From positions 88,907 through 152,906 of the forward strand of contig FZQZ01000006.1 of assembly GCA_900199555.1 (NCBI GenBank): a stretch of 64,000 bases of DNA, in the 5' to 3' direction. This document shows positions 27,336 through 37,073 of the stretch, piece by piece. The notes below the pieces were generated by a model. It was not told the DNA's origin. It ran no database searches and worked only from the letters and a program-made list of their open reading frames with translations. Each line of letters starts with the position of its first letter. Within the stretch, counting starts at the first letter, position 1. This DNA is from Prevotellaceae bacterium MN60 (GTDB lineage: Bacteria; Bacteroidota; Bacteroidia; Bacteroidales; Bacteroidaceae). The translations under genes and the position numbers were made by a program.

Positions 27336-28250
27336 GAAAAACAGGCTGACACCTAGAACAGAGATGACGGCACCAATGACTGCACGCCAAGTAATCTTTT
27401 CGTGGAAAAGCCAATAAGAAGGCAACAGGATGATGATGGGAGTCATAGCCATCAGCGTAGAAGCAATACCTGCTGCCGTATACTGCACAGCCATCAGCGA
27501 GAAACCAACACCAATGAAGGGGCCAAAAATAGTAGTGGCAGTAGCTATGCTGAGCCCTTTCTTATCATGCAATGCCTCGCGTAAAGGTGCCATTCCATCG
27601 CGAAAATAGAGCAATAGAGAGAAGCCAACAATACCTGCAATGCAACGATAGAAATTGGCACTAAAAGGTATCAGCCATTCAGGCGCATCATTTACGGCCT
27701 CGTAGTGGTCCATTCCTATCTTGCTCAATACAAGTCCCACACCCTGACACATAGCGGCTCCTACGGCAAAAAGAACGCCATTTAAGGGCAATTTCAACGA
27801 GACTTTATGATGCTCTCCTCGTCCCAACACAGAAATACCGATACCTAGGAGCGTCACTAGCATAGCAATGATGCTCATCGCATTCATCTGTTGTCCTAGC
27901 ATAACCCACGCCATCAGGGCAGCAGACAAGGGGGCTAGCGTCATAAACAATTGTCCATAGCGCGAGCCTATGATGATATAGCACTGGAAGAGGCAGTAGT
28001 CGCCAATAACATAGCCAACAAGTCCTGACAGCAACATCCATCCTATAGCCTCTGGCGATGCACCAACGGAGGGCAATGGCTCACCCGTTATTACCCCAAA
28101 CAGCACCAAAGAGAAAACTAATGCCAACGACATGCGCAGCACATTAAGCGTCAAGTTGCCCAATCGCTTAGAGCCAAACTCACTTAATAGTGCCGTTGCT
28201 GTCCACGAAAACGCTACCCCGATTGATATCAATTCACCTAAATAAGCCAT
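27327..28250 (-). CDS. DMT-superfamily transporter (EamA family)
   Basis: 307 residues with ten predicted membrane helices in two EamA repeats (about residues 5-140 and 160-305), internal GxxxG helices and a C-terminal block FHEKITWRAVIGAVISVLGVSLFF typical of the family. Such proteins export amino acids, nucleosides or other metabolites across the inner membrane; the substrate cannot be told. The coding strand shows TACCTTTG (28272-28279 on the plus strand) 21 bp upstream of the start as a -7 element, with only a weak -33 element. Confidence 0.9.
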   Translation of the reverse strand: MAYLGELISIGVAFSWTATALLSEFGSKRLGNLTLNVLRMSLALVFSLVLFGVITGEPLPSVGASPEAIGWMLLSGLVGYVIGDYCLFQCYIIIGSRYGQLFMTLAPLSAALMAWVMLGQQMNAMSIIAMLVTLLGIGISVLGRGEHHKVSLKLPLNGVLFAVGAAMCQGVGLVLSKIGMDHYEAVNDAPEWLIPFSANFYRCIAGIVGFSLLLYFRDGMAPLREALHDKKGLSIATATTIFGPFIGVGFSLMAVQYTAAGIASTLMAMTPIIILLPSYWLFHEKITWRAVIGAVISVLGVSLFFLG

Positions 28251-28335
28251 TTCCTTTTTTATTTATGGCCGCAAAGGTACAAATAACTTTTTAATCCATA
28301 ACAATCTGAATAGCTATTTTTACGCAACAAAGAAA

Positions 28336-28363
28336 AAGCACCGCAGATTTCTCTGCAGTGCTT
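28336..28363 (-). terminator. Terminator of the frdCAB operon
   Basis: On the minus strand AAGCACTGCAGA pairs with TCTGCGGTGCTT (one wobble pair), with a short loop and a following TTTTTCTTTG run: a classic intrinsic terminator 25 bp after the frdB stop. Confidence 0.85.
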
Positions 28364-28387
28364 CTTATTATAGATAAGGGGGAATCC

Positions 28388-29146
28388 TTAATCCTTGAAC
28401 TTGGCCTTGATCATCTCGCGGTTCAGGCGAGCGATGTTGGCGATAGTCTCGTTCTTTGGGCAAACAGCCTCGCAAGCGCGAGTGTTGGTGCAGTTACCAA
28501 AGCCGAGCTCGTCCATCTTGGCAATCATGTTCTTCACACGACGGGCAGCCTCTACCTTACCCTGAGGAAGCAGGGCGAGCTGAGAAACCTTAGATGATAC
28601 GAAGAGCATAGCAGAACCATTCTTACATGCAGCTACACAAGCACCGCAACCGATACATGTAGCGCAGTCCATAGCCTCGTCGGCATCCTCCTTAGGAATG
28701 AGGATAGCGTTGGCATCCTGAGCCTGACCAGTACGGATAGTAGTGTAACCACCTGCCTGGATAATCTTATCGAAGGCACCACGGTCAACCATACAGTCCT
28801 TGATTACGGGGAAGGCTGCTGAACGCCAAGGCTCTACAGTGATAACGTCGCCATCGTTGAAACGACGCATGTAGAGCTGACAGGTAGTAGCACCACGCTC
28901 GGTAAGACCGTGAGGTGTACCATTGATGTAGAGCGAGCACATACCGCAGATACCCTCGCGGCAGTCGTGGTCGAATACGAAAGGCTCCTTGCCTTCGTTG
29001 ATGAGCTCCTCATTCAGGATGTCGAGCATCTCGAGGAATGAGGTATCATCGGGGATATCGTGCATCTCGTGGGTGTCGAAATGTCCCTGGTCCTTGGGGC
29101 CATTCTGGCGCCAGAACTTTATTGTAAATGAAATATTTCTTGCCAT
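28388..29146 (-). CDS. frdB: Succinate dehydrogenase/fumarate reductase iron-sulfur subunit
   Basis: 252 residues, cytoplasmic face of the inner membrane. The plant-type [2Fe-2S] site is CREGICGMC ... C (about residues 61-69 and 89), the second site [11 protein letters not shown] binds the [4Fe-4S] cluster, and [12 protein letters not shown] the third cluster. It passes electrons between the flavoprotein FrdA and the haem/quinone subunit FrdC. In Prevotella the complex mainly reduces fumarate to succinate in anaerobic metabolism, hence frd rather than sdh; the direction is inferred from the organism. Last gene of the operon. Confidence 0.95.
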   Translation of the reverse strand: MARNISFTIKFWRQNGPKDQGHFDTHEMHDIPDDTSFLEMLDILNEELINEGKEPFVFDHDCREGICGMCSLYINGTPHGLTERGATTCQLYMRRFNDGDVITVEPWRSAAFPVIKDCMVDRGAFDKIIQAGGYTTIRTGQAQDANAILIPKEDADEAMDCATCIGCGACVAACKNGSAMLFVSSKVSQLALLPQGKVEAARRVKNMIAKMDELGFGNCTNTRACEAVCPKNETIANIARLNREMIKAKFKD

Positions 29147-29152
29147 AATGAA

Positions 29153-31132
29153 TTAGTTCTTATAGTTACGTGTCTGTACCTTAATAGCCTCATACTCCAG
29201 TGGCTCCTTAATGAGCTCAGGCTCGTTGCCCTTGCCCTTGTACTCCCAGCAGCCTACATAGAAGTAGTTCTCGTCGTCGCGCTTAGCCTCGCCTTCCTCG
29301 GTCTGATACTCCTCACGGAAGTGACCACCGCAAGACTCGTTACGAGAGAGAGCGTCGAAGGCTACGAGCTGACCCATAGTGAAGAAGTCGCGCAGGTGGA
29401 TAGCCTTGTCAAGCTCCACATTGAGACCTTCCTTAGTGCCAGGAACGAAGAGGTTGGTATCGAACTCCTTCTCGAGCTCGTGCATCTTCTTCAGACCTTC
29501 CTTCAGGCCCTCAGCAGTGCGACCCATACCTACATACTCCCACATGATGTGACCGAGCTCCTTGTGCAGTGAGTCAACAGAGCGCTTACCCTTGATGTTG
29601 AGCAGACGATCGATTTCAGCATTTACAGCCTTCTCAGCCTCGTCGAACTCAGGACGATCGGTAGAAACCTTACCCCAGATAGACTGGTCGGCCAGATAGT
29701 TCTGGATAGTGTAAGGCAGTACGAAGTAACCATCGGCCAAGCCCTGCATCAGTGCAGAAGCACCCAGACGGTTAGCACCGTGGTCTGAGAAGTTACACTC
29801 ACCGATAGCGAACAGGCCAGGGATAGTGGTCTGCAGCTCGTAGTCTACCCAGATACCACCCATTGTGTAGTGGATAGCGGGATAGATCATCATAGGCTTG
29901 TAGTACTTCACGCCATTGATCTCGTTGGCCAACTCGCCGGGGAATACGTCAGTAATCTCCTCGTACATCTCGAAGAGGTTACCATAGCGCTGCATGATAA
30001 CATCGATACCCAGACGGTTGATAGACTCAGAGAAGTCGAGGTAAACGGCCAAACCAGTGTTGTTAACACCGAAGCCCTTGTCGCAACGCTCCTTAGCAGC
30101 ACGAGAAGCCACGTCACGAGGAACGAGGTTACCGAATGCAGGATAACGACGCTCCAGATAGTAGTCGCGATCTTCCTCAGCAATCTCCCAAGGCTGCATC
30201 TCGCCCTTCTGAAGCTTCTTAGCATCCTCGATATTCTTTGGAACCCAGATACGACCATCGTTACGCAGTGACTCAGACATCAGCGTCAGCTTAGACTGCT
30301 TGTCACCGTGAACGGGGATACATGTTGGGTGAATCTGAACGTATGAAGGATTAGCAAAGTAAGCACCCTTACGATAGCACTGAACAGCGGCAGTACAGTT
30401 ACAACCCATTGCGTTGGTTGAGAGGAAGTAGGTGTTACCATAACCACCAGTAGCGATAACTACAGCATTAGCTGAGAAGCGCTCCAGCTTACCAGTAACA
30501 AGGTTCTTGGCGATGATACCACGAGCGCGGCCATCAACGATAACTACATCCTCCATCTCGTAACGAGTATAGAGCTTTACTTTACCAGCATTTACCTGAC
30601 AGCTCAGTGAGCTATAGGCACCCAGCAGCAACTGCTGACCGGTCTGACCCTTAGCGTAGAAAGTACGAGATACCTGAGCACCACCGAAAGAACGGTTGGC
30701 CAGCATACCACCGTATTCACGAGCAAAGGGAACACCCTGAGCTACGCACTGGTCGATAATATTGTTTGATACCTCAGCCAAACGATATACGTTAGCCTCG
30801 CGAGCACGATAGTCACCACCCTTTACGGTATCGTAGAACAGACGGTAGATAGAGTCACCATCGTTCTGATAGCACTTTGCAGCGTTGATACCACCCTGAG
30901 CAGCGATAGAGTGAGCACGACGAGGAGAGTCCTGAATACACAGGTTAATAACGTTGAAGCCCATCTCGCCAAGTGAAGCAGCTGCAGAAGCACCAGCCAA
31001 ACCGGTACCAACTACGATAACATCGAGCTTCAGCTTGTTCTTGGGGTTAACCAAGCGCTGGTGAGCCTTATATTCCTTCCATTTCTCAGGCACTGGTCCT
31101 GCAGGAATCTTTGAATCTAATACTTTAGCCAT
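29153..31132 (-). CDS. frdA: Succinate dehydrogenase/fumarate reductase flavoprotein subunit
   Basis: 659 residues. The FAD-binding Rossmann motif [17 protein letters not shown] is near residues 42-58, [15 protein letters not shown] carries the conserved His region for covalent FAD, and the substrate and FAD blocks [12 protein letters not shown] and [18 protein letters not shown] are complete. No signal peptide, cytoplasmic face. The length is typical of the Bacteroidetes (type B-like) enzymes. Six bp separate it from frdB. Codon choice is that of a highly expressed gene. Confidence 0.96.
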   Translation of the reverse strand: MAKVLDSKIPAGPVPEKWKEYKAHQRLVNPKNKLKLDVIVVGTGLAGASAAASLGEMGFNVINLCIQDSPRRAHSIAAQGGINAAKCYQNDGDSIYRLFYDTVKGGDYRAREANVYRLAEVSNNIIDQCVAQGVPFAREYGGMLANRSFGGAQVSRTFYAKGQTGQQLLLGAYSSLSCQVNAGKVKLYTRYEMEDVVIVDGRARGIIAKNLVTGKLERFSANAVVIATGGYGNTYFLSTNAMGCNCTAAVQCYRKGAYFANPSYVQIHPTCIPVHGDKQSKLTLMSESLRNDGRIWVPKNIEDAKKLQKGEMQPWEIAEEDRDYYLERRYPAFGNLVPRDVASRAAKERCDKGFGVNNTGLAVYLDFSESINRLGIDVIMQRYGNLFEMYEEITDVFPGELANEINGVKYYKPMMIYPAIHYTMGGIWVDYELQTTIPGLFAIGECNFSDHGANRLGASALMQGLADGYFVLPYTIQNYLADQSIWGKVSTDRPEFDEAEKAVNAEIDRLLNIKGKRSVDSLHKELGHIMWEYVGMGRTAEGLKEGLKKMHELEKEFDTNLFVPGTKEGLNVELDKAIHLRDFFTMGQLVAFDALSRNESCGGHFREEYQTEEGEAKRDDENYFYVGCWEYKGKGNEPELIKEPLEYEAIKVQTRNYKN

Positions 31133-31172
31133 AATCTTTTTTAATGCTTAATTCTTAATTCATAATGCATAA

Positions 31173-31877
31173 TTACATGCCACAGGCAGCAGCATCACAA
31201 AGTGATGGAGCGCAACCGAAAGCAAAAGCCAAAACGACTACGATGAATGCCAACATGAGCAGAGCAACATAGATGTTACCGATGCACATCCAGCGCTTCA
31301 GCCAAATCTTGCCATTAACACCGAAAGTCTGCATAGCTGACCAGAAACCGTGAGAGAGGTGGAACCAGATAGCTACGAGCCAGATGATGTAGAGAACTAC
31401 GAATACGGGATTAGAGAAAGTCTCCTGAATCCAACCGAAACCATCTGTTGGGCTCAACTTAGCAGGCATGCCTACAATCTCTGCGAACATCATGTTGTAC
31501 CAGAAGTTGAAGAGGTGCAACAGCAGACCCAAGCAGATGATGATACCCAGCACCAGCATGTTCTTAGATGCCCACTCTACCTTGCCTGCATTTACCGTAG
31601 TAGCAACATCGTAACGGCTGTTACCACGTGCCTTACGGTTCTGCGCTGTCAAGATGAACGCAAACACGATGTGAATCACAGCGAGAGCAGCCAGGCCCAT
31701 TGTAGCAACAACGGCATACCAGTTGGCTCCCAGCATTTCGCAAATCATGTTGTATGCCTTACCAGAGAACAGCGCAACAACGTTCATGCATCCGTGGAAT
31801 GTCAAGAACAAAATCAGCGCAACACCCGTTACAGACATTACAACCTTACGACCAATTGATGAATTGATTAACCACAT
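31173..31877 (-). CDS. frdC: Succinate dehydrogenase/fumarate reductase cytochrome b subunit
   Basis: 234 residues with five predicted membrane helices and several membrane His residues (among them FLTFHGCMN, HIVFAF, LLHLFNF, WFHLSHGFWSAMQTFG), as expected for a di-haem b subunit that exchanges electrons with menaquinone. The single membrane subunit together with the gene order C-A-B places the complex near the Wolinella/Bacteroides type. The segment up to frdA is 40 bp. First gene of the operon. Confidence 0.95.
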   Translation of the reverse strand: MWLINSSIGRKVVMSVTGVALILFLTFHGCMNVVALFSGKAYNMICEMLGANWYAVVATMGLAALAVIHIVFAFILTAQNRKARGNSRYDVATTVNAGKVEWASKNMLVLGIIICLGLLLHLFNFWYNMMFAEIVGMPAKLSPTDGFGWIQETFSNPVFVVLYIIWLVAIWFHLSHGFWSAMQTFGVNGKIWLKRWMCIGNIYVALLMLAFIVVVLAFAFGCAPSLCDAAACGM

Positions 31878-31942
31878 AAATATTTGAATTAAAATTAATA
31901 ATAAATACTCCGTATTAGGTACGTGCGGGCACGTTGGGGCTA

Positions 31943-31974
31943 CAAAATTACTATAATTTTATGAATTGCGCAAA
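31943..31974 (-). promoter_or_regulatory. Promoter and leader of frdCAB
   Basis: On the minus strand TTTG (31971-31974) and TAATTTTG (31943-31950) are 20 bp apart. The leader of roughly 60 nt contains the dyad ACGTGC-GG-GCACGT (31921-31934), which could be a regulator site or a small hairpin. Confidence 0.72.
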
Positions 31975-32065
31975 CGATTTCGTTAGAAAATGCGCTATTT
32001 ATACAAAATCTCACGTAACTCTGGCTTTCGTCGAACTTACTCTCGTTCGGAAAAACTGAAATAAA

Positions 32066-32097
32066 TTTGGTTTTTCTCTCACTTATTCGTAACTTTG
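32066..32097 (+). promoter_or_regulatory. Promoter of yraN-mnmG
   Basis: TTTG at 32066-32069 and TAACTTTG at 32090-32097, 20 bp apart. The spacer reads TTTCTCTCACTTATTCG, nearly the same as in the GH127 promoter. The segment before it (32038-32066) resembles the corresponding segment upstream of leuS. Confidence 0.82.
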
Positions 32098-32115
32098 CCA
32101 ACAAAATAAAAACGA

Positions 32116-32469
32116 ATGGCAACACACAATGAACTGGGAGCATGGGGCGAAGAGATAGCAGCAGACTATCTGGAGCGTCAGAACTACAAGATTATTGAGC
32201 GTGATTGGAAATCGGGACATCGTGATTTAGACATCATCGCCATGGATGAAGATACGCTCGTTTTCGTAGAAGTAAAGACGCGCCGCAACAGGATATTTAC
32301 AGACCCAGAGACGGCAGTAGACTATCAGAAGATTCGCAATCTTCAGCAAGCTGCCAATCATTATATCAAATACAAATGCATAGATTGTGAAATACGTTTC
32401 GACCTGATTACCGTAGTAGGTATGATGGGGGAAACTCCAGAAATAGAACATATAAAAGACGCTTTTTAA
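32116..32469 (+). CDS. YraN family protein (restriction-endonuclease-like fold)
   Basis: 117 residues, the usual length. The block GEEIAADYL, then GHRDLDIIAMDEDTLVFVEVKTRR (residues 35-58), carries the Asp and the ExK of a PD-(D/E)xK nuclease core, and a final block YIDCEIRFDLITV-like strand follows. UPF0102/YraN proteins are near-universal and of unsettled function, thought to act on DNA. Only 7 bp separate it from mnmG, so it is cotranscribed. Confidence 0.9.
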   Translation: MATHNELGAWGEEIAADYLERQNYKIIERDWKSGHRDLDIIAMDEDTLVFVEVKTRRNRIFTDPETAVDYQKIRNLQQAANHYIKYKCIDCEIRFDLITVVGMMGETPEIEHIKDAF

Positions 32470-32476
32470 CAAGGAA

Positions 32477-34405
32477 ATGGTATTAGAATACGATGTGATT
32501 GTTATCGGTGGCGGACATGCAGGCTGTGAAGCTGCAACTGCTTCTGCAAATATGGGAGCAAAGACTTGTCTCGTCACGATGGATATGAATAAGATTGCAC
32601 AGATGTCGTGTAATCCAGCTATTGGTGGCATTGCTAAAGGACAAATCGTAAGAGAGATTGATGCCTTAGGAGGACAAATGGGATTGGTTACTGATGCTAC
32701 TGCCATCCAATTTCGCATGCTGAATCGCTCGAAGGGCCCAGCAGTATGGAGCCCTCGTGCACAATGTGATAGAGGAAAGTTTATTTGGAAATGGCGCTCC
32801 GTTCTCGATGAAACGGAGAATCTTGATATCTGGCAAGACCAAGCCGACGAATTATTGGTAGAGGATGTTAAGTCCGTTGCGATGCCATCGCAACCCACCA
32901 AGCAAGTGGTTGGCGTAAAGACCATCTGGGGTTGCGAACTCAGAGCAAAGGCTGTAGTCATTACTGCAGGCACCTTCCTTAATGGTCTGATGCATATCGG
33001 ACGAAAGATGGTACCAGGCGGACGCATTGCCGAACCTGCTGTGTCCCACTTTACCGAGAGTATTACTCGTCATGGAATCCATTCGGCTCGCATGAAGACG
33101 GGCACTCCCGTGCGCATTGATAAGCGTAGCGTACATTTTGAGGATATGGAGCGACAAGATGGAGAGAATGGCTATTACCAATTCTCTTACATGGGACAAC
33201 AGCGTCCATTACAGCAATTGCCATGTTGGGTATGCTATACCAATGAGCAAGTTCACGAGACCCTACGTAGTGGATTGGCAGACTCTCCACTCTACAATGG
33301 ACAAATTCAGAGTATCGGTCCGCGCTATTGCCCTTCTATCGAGACCAAACTAGTAACCTTCCCAGATCGTCCTCAGCATCTGCTTTTCTTGGAACCTGAA
33401 GGAGAAGATACCAACGAGATGTATCTGAATGGATTCTCCTCATCGCTCCCAATGGATGTACAGATAGAGGCACTGAAGAAGATTCCCGCATTACGCGATA
33501 TCAAGGTTTATCGTCCTGGCTATGCCATCGAGTATGATTTCTTCGACCCAACACAACTAAAACACTCGTTGGAATCGAAAATCATCAACGGATTATTCTT
33601 TGCCGGACAGGTAAATGGAACCACTGGTTACGAAGAGGCTGGTGGTCAAGGAACACTTGCCGGTATCAATGCTGCCCTCATGGCAGGTTCTGCTGGTAGT
33701 GATAACACCGCAACAAACAACTCTTTCGAGCTACAGCGCGACGAGGCCTACATCGGTGTACTAATAGACGATTTGGTAACGAAAGGTGTAGATGAGCCTT
33801 ATCGTATGTTTACCTCTAGAGCAGAATACCGCATCCTGCTACGTCAAGATGATGCCGATGCTCGTCTAACAGAGAAAGCCTACGAACTAGGCATTGCTAA
33901 GAAGAATCGTTATGACTGGTGGATGCAGAAGAAACAGGCTATCGAAGAAATCGAAGAATTCTGCCGTACCTATCCCATAAAACCAAAGAATGTAAATGGC
34001 GCCTTAGAAGCTATTGGTTCTACCCCACTCGTATATGGTTGCAAGTTGGAAGACTTGGTAGCTCGTCCAGAGCTGAACTTCGAGAAACTCTATACGATTG
34101 TTCCCGAGCTAAAGGAGCACATCATGCGCTTGCCTAATCGCCAAGAGGAAATTGCCGAAGCTGCAGAGATACACATCAAATATAAAGGATACATCGAACG
34201 CGAACGAATGGTAGCAGAAAAAATGCACCGTTTGGAGAATATCAAGATAAAAGGACGCTTCGATTATCCAAACCTTACTGCCGTATCTACCGAAGCAAGG
34301 CAGAAATTAGAAAGAATCCAACCAGAAACACTTGCACAGGCCAGTCGTATTCCCGGAGTATCTCCTAGCGACATCAATGCAATGCTTGTTTTATTGGGAA
34401 GATAG
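32477..34405 (+). CDS. mnmG: tRNA uridine-5-carboxymethylaminomethyl(34) synthesis enzyme MnmG
   Basis: FAD- and NADH-dependent partner of MnmE that modifies the wobble uridine of several tRNAs. 642 residues. FAD motif GGGHAGCEAATASANMG (residues 11-27), family signatures SCNPAIGGIAKG and GYEEAGGQGTLAG, and the C-terminal helical domain for tRNA and MnmE. mnmG lies close to the replication origin in many bacteria. Its stop codon TAG (34403-34405) is overlapped by a parS-like palindrome. Confidence 0.97.
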   Translation: MVLEYDVIVIGGGHAGCEAATASANMGAKTCLVTMDMNKIAQMSCNPAIGGIAKGQIVREIDALGGQMGLVTDATAIQFRMLNRSKGPAVWSPRAQCDRGKFIWKWRSVLDETENLDIWQDQADELLVEDVKSVAMPSQPTKQVVGVKTIWGCELRAKAVVITAGTFLNGLMHIGRKMVPGGRIAEPAVSHFTESITRHGIHSARMKTGTPVRIDKRSVHFEDMERQDGENGYYQFSYMGQQRPLQQLPCWVCYTNEQVHETLRSGLADSPLYNGQIQSIGPRYCPSIETKLVTFPDRPQHLLFLEPEGEDTNEMYLNGFSSSLPMDVQIEALKKIPALRDIKVYRPGYAIEYDFFDPTQLKHSLESKIINGLFFAGQVNGTTGYEEAGGQGTLAGINAALMAGSAGSDNTATNNSFELQRDEAYIGVLIDDLVTKGVDEPYRMFTSRAEYRILLRQDDADARLTEKAYELGIAKKNRYDWWMQKKQAIEEIEEFCRTYPIKPKNVNGALEAIGSTPLVYGCKLEDLVARPELNFEKLYTIVPELKEHIMRLPNRQEEIAEAAEIHIKYKGYIERERMVAEKMHRLENIKIKGRFDYPNLTAVSTEARQKLERIQPETLAQASRIPGVSPSDINAMLVLLGR

Positions 34406-34419
34406 TTTCACGTGAAACA
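34404..34419. other. parS-like site 1
   Basis: AGTTTCACGTGAAACA matches the widely conserved ParB-binding consensus TGTTTCACGTGAAACA at 15 of 16 positions; the first base differs. It begins within the mnmG stop codon. Confidence 0.85.
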
Positions 34420-34452
34420 AAAATATTTTAAATACTGATAAATCCAAAGGTT

Positions 34453-34983
34453 ATGAACAACAAAACATTAATGGCTAATCTGCGTTGCATACCAGATTTC
34501 CCACAAAAGGGCATCAATTTCCGAGACGTTACTACCCTATTCAAAAATCCTGCTTGTCTGCAAATCATGGTAGACGAGCTGTATGAACTCTACAAAGACA
34601 AAGGTATCACCAAGATTGTTGGTATCGAGAGTCGTGGATTTGTTATGGCATCTGCTTTGGCTGTAAAACTTGGCGCAGGTGTTGTTTTGGCACGCAAACC
34701 AGGAAAACTGCCTGCTACTACCGTACAAGAGAGCTATGCGAAGGAATACGGTGAAGATACTATCGAGATTCACGAAGATGCTATTAATGATAAGGATGTA
34801 GTTCTGCTGCACGACGATCTCTTGGCAACAGGTGGTACGATGAAAGCAGCATGTAACCTCGTTAAGAAGTTCAACCCTCGTGGCATCTATGTAAACTTCC
34901 TGATTGAAATTACAGATGAAGGTCTTCACGGACGTGACGTGTTTGATAAGGATACAGAGGTTACTACCCTCATGAAAATTTAA
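34453..34983 (+). CDS. apt: Adenine phosphoribosyltransferase
   Basis: Salvages adenine with PRPP to AMP, in the cytoplasm. 176 residues, standard length. GIESRGFVMASALA (about residues 57-70), ARKPGKLPATT and the PRPP-binding motif VVLLHDDLLATGGTM (residues 116-130) are present. The gene lies between two parS-like palindromes, at 34404 and 34984, the second immediately after its TAA stop. Confidence 0.97.
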   Translation: MNNKTLMANLRCIPDFPQKGINFRDVTTLFKNPACLQIMVDELYELYKDKGITKIVGIESRGFVMASALAVKLGAGVVLARKPGKLPATTVQESYAKEYGEDTIEIHEDAINDKDVVLLHDDLLATGGTMKAACNLVKKFNPRGIYVNFLIEITDEGLHGRDVFDKDTEVTTLMKI

Positions 34984-34999
34984 TGTTTCACGTGAAACC
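34984..34999. other. parS-like site 2
   Basis: TGTTTCACGTGAAACC matches the ParB consensus TGTTTCACGTGAAACA at 15 of 16 positions. It fills the gap between the apt stop and the uvrC start and is 580 bp from site 1. Confidence 0.87.
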
Positions 35000-35004
35000 G
35001 AAAG

Positions 35005-36834
35005 ATGACTAAAGACGAGAACGACAAGCGATTAGCGTACCTGCGAGGCATTGTCAGTAGATTACCTGACAAGCCTGGCAGTTATCAGTTCTACGATAAA
35101 GAGCACACCATTATCTATGTGGGTAAGGCGAAAAACCTCAAAGCGAGGGTTTCGACTTACTTCCACACAGAAGTGGATCGCTTTAAGACAAAAGTTCTTG
35201 TTTCTAAGATCTTCGATATCAGTTATACGGTAGTTAATACCGAGGAAGACGCCCTATTACTAGAAAATTCGCTCATCAAGAAGTATAATCCGCGTTATAA
35301 TGTACTTCTAAAAGACGGAAAGACCTACCCTTCTATCTGTATCACCAACGAATATCTCCCTCGAATCTTCAAGACGCGTACTATCAACAAGAAATGGGGC
35401 ACCTATTATGGCCCCTACTCTCATATTGGCTCCATGTATGCAGTCTTAGACATCATCAAGGAGTTATATCATCCTCGTACCTGTAATCAACCTATCACGA
35501 AGGAGGGTGTAAAAGCAGGCAAATATAAGGTCTGCTTGGACTATCATATAAAGAAATGTATGGGTCCATGCGTAGGAAAACAAGCATACGAGGACTATCA
35601 GAAAAATATTCAGCAGGCAAGAGAGATATTAAGAGGTAATACACGTCAGGTATTGCGCGACCTCAAGGACGAGATGCTAAAATTGAGCGAAGAACTACGC
35701 TTTGAAGAGGCGGAAGAAGTAAAGCGTAAGTACCTGGCATTAGATGGCTTTGTAAGCAAGAGCGAAGTAGTGAGCCATACTATTAATAATGTGGATGTAT
35801 TCTCCATCACAAGTGATGAGAAGATGGCCTTTATCAACTATCTGCATGTTTCTAATGGTAGTATCAACCAGAGCTTTACGATAGAATACAAGAAGAAGCT
35901 GAACGAGAGCGACGAAGAGCTACTACAGTTGGGTATTGTAGAGCTGAGGGAGCGCTTTAATAGCGATGCTAAAGAGGTAATAGTACCGATGGAGATGCAG
36001 GGAGTATTGGAAAATATTACCTTTACAGTACCCAAATTAGGAGATAAAAAAGCCCTACTCGACCTCTCTATCATGAACGGAAAACAGTATAAGTTTGACC
36101 GTTTGAAACAAGCAGAGAAGCTGAATCCTGAGCAGAAACAAGTACGACTGATGAAGGAGTTGCAGGAGAAGTTGGGATTGCCTAAAATGCCTTATCAGAT
36201 AGAGTGTTTCGACAACTCAAACATCTCTGGTACAGATGCCGTAGCAGCTTGCGTGGTATTCAAAAAGATGAAGCCATCAAAGCGCGATTATAAGCATTAT
36301 AACATCAAAACAGTCACAGGACCAGACGATTACGCATCAATGAAAGAGGTGGTAGGAAGGCGTTATCAGCGCCTGTTAGAAGAAGAGCAACCCCTACCCG
36401 ACCTGATTATTGCCGATGGTGGTAAAGGACAGATGGAGGTGATTCGTCAAGTTATTCAAGACGAGTTAAACTTAGATATTCCTATCGCTGGTCTTGCCAA
36501 GAATGATCGCCATCGCACCAATGAACTGCTCTATGGTTTCCCACCTATCCACGTTGCACTAAAAATGGATAGCGAACTCTTTCATGTGCTTACACAGATA
36601 CAGGATGAGGTACACCGCTTTGCTATAGAATTCCATCGAAACAAGCGTTCTAAGCGCGCTTTACACTCAGAGTTGGACGACATCAAGGGAATTGGCCCCA
36701 AAACGCGTGACGAGCTTCTAAATAGCCTTAAATCAGTCAAACGCATACGTGAGGCCGAACTACCTACACTATCAGATATTATCGGTCCTGCTAAAGCCAA
36801 AATAGTCTTTGAATACTTCCACCCCGAAGCATAA
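35005..36834 (+). CDS. uvrC: Excinuclease ABC subunit C
   Basis: Makes both incisions in nucleotide excision repair with UvrB. 609 residues. N-terminal GIY-YIG nuclease (TIIYVGKAKNLKARVSTYF, residues 29-47), a Cys-containing motif CNQ/CMGPCVG, the UVR domain that contacts UvrB (EMLKLSEELRFEEAEEVKRKY, near residue 230), the RNase H-like endonuclease domain (IECFDNSNISGTDAVAACVVF, LIIADGGKGQM) and a C-terminal helix-hairpin-helix (DIKGIGPKTRDELL). Complete. A 239-bp gap with a 22-bp-period array separates it from dtd. Confidence 0.97.
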   Translation: MTKDENDKRLAYLRGIVSRLPDKPGSYQFYDKEHTIIYVGKAKNLKARVSTYFHTEVDRFKTKVLVSKIFDISYTVVNTEEDALLLENSLIKKYNPRYNVLLKDGKTYPSICITNEYLPRIFKTRTINKKWGTYYGPYSHIGSMYAVLDIIKELYHPRTCNQPITKEGVKAGKYKVCLDYHIKKCMGPCVGKQAYEDYQKNIQQAREILRGNTRQVLRDLKDEMLKLSEELRFEEAEEVKRKYLALDGFVSKSEVVSHTINNVDVFSITSDEKMAFINYLHVSNGSINQSFTIEYKKKLNESDEELLQLGIVELRERFNSDAKEVIVPMEMQGVLENITFTVPKLGDKKALLDLSIMNGKQYKFDRLKQAEKLNPEQKQVRLMKELQEKLGLPKMPYQIECFDNSNISGTDAVAACVVFKKMKPSKRDYKHYNIKTVTGPDDYASMKEVVGRRYQRLLEEEQPLPDLIIADGGKGQMEVIRQVIQDELNLDIPIAGLAKNDRHRTNELLYGFPPIHVALKMDSELFHVLTQIQDEVHRFAIEFHRNKRSKRALHSELDDIKGIGPKTRDELLNSLKSVKRIREAELPTLSDIIGPAKAKIVFEYFHPEA

Positions 36835-36868
36835 CCTTTGGGGTATGCTAGGTATCCTTTCCAGGCAA

Positions 36869-36956
36869 CGTAATATCATGATGAGAGAAACGTAATTAAT
36901 CTAGTCCTTTGCCGTAATATATCAATGCCTTTGACGTAATATATCTTGTTTGAAGT
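36869..36956. repeat. Four-unit array with exact 22-bp period (CGTAAT type)
   Basis: CGTAAT recurs at 36869, 36891, 36913 and 36935, exactly 22 bp apart. Units two and three end with CCTTTG(C/A). The same unit (CGTAATATAT ... CCTTTG) opens the array at 63829. It lies between uvrC and the promoter of dtd. Confidence 0.85.
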
Positions 36957-37019
36957 ATGGCAAAAGAACTGTTACTTAATCCCAATTCCCACGCTTTACC
37001 CAAACAATGCTGCAGAATA

Positions 37020-37051
37020 TTTGGAATATTCAACATTTTGTTGTATATTTG
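37020..37051 (+). promoter_or_regulatory. Promoter of the dtd-deoC operon
   Basis: TTTG at 37020-37023 and TATATTTG at 37044-37051 with a 20-bp spacer, 22 bp before the dtd start. Confidence 0.78.
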
Positions 37052-37073
37052 CGCCAAATTACGTAATTAAAGA

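Noticed and set aside
36869..36956. Tandem operator for a single regulator of dtd
   Set aside because: The same unit occurs far from dtd at 63829, so a gene-specific operator is unlikely.
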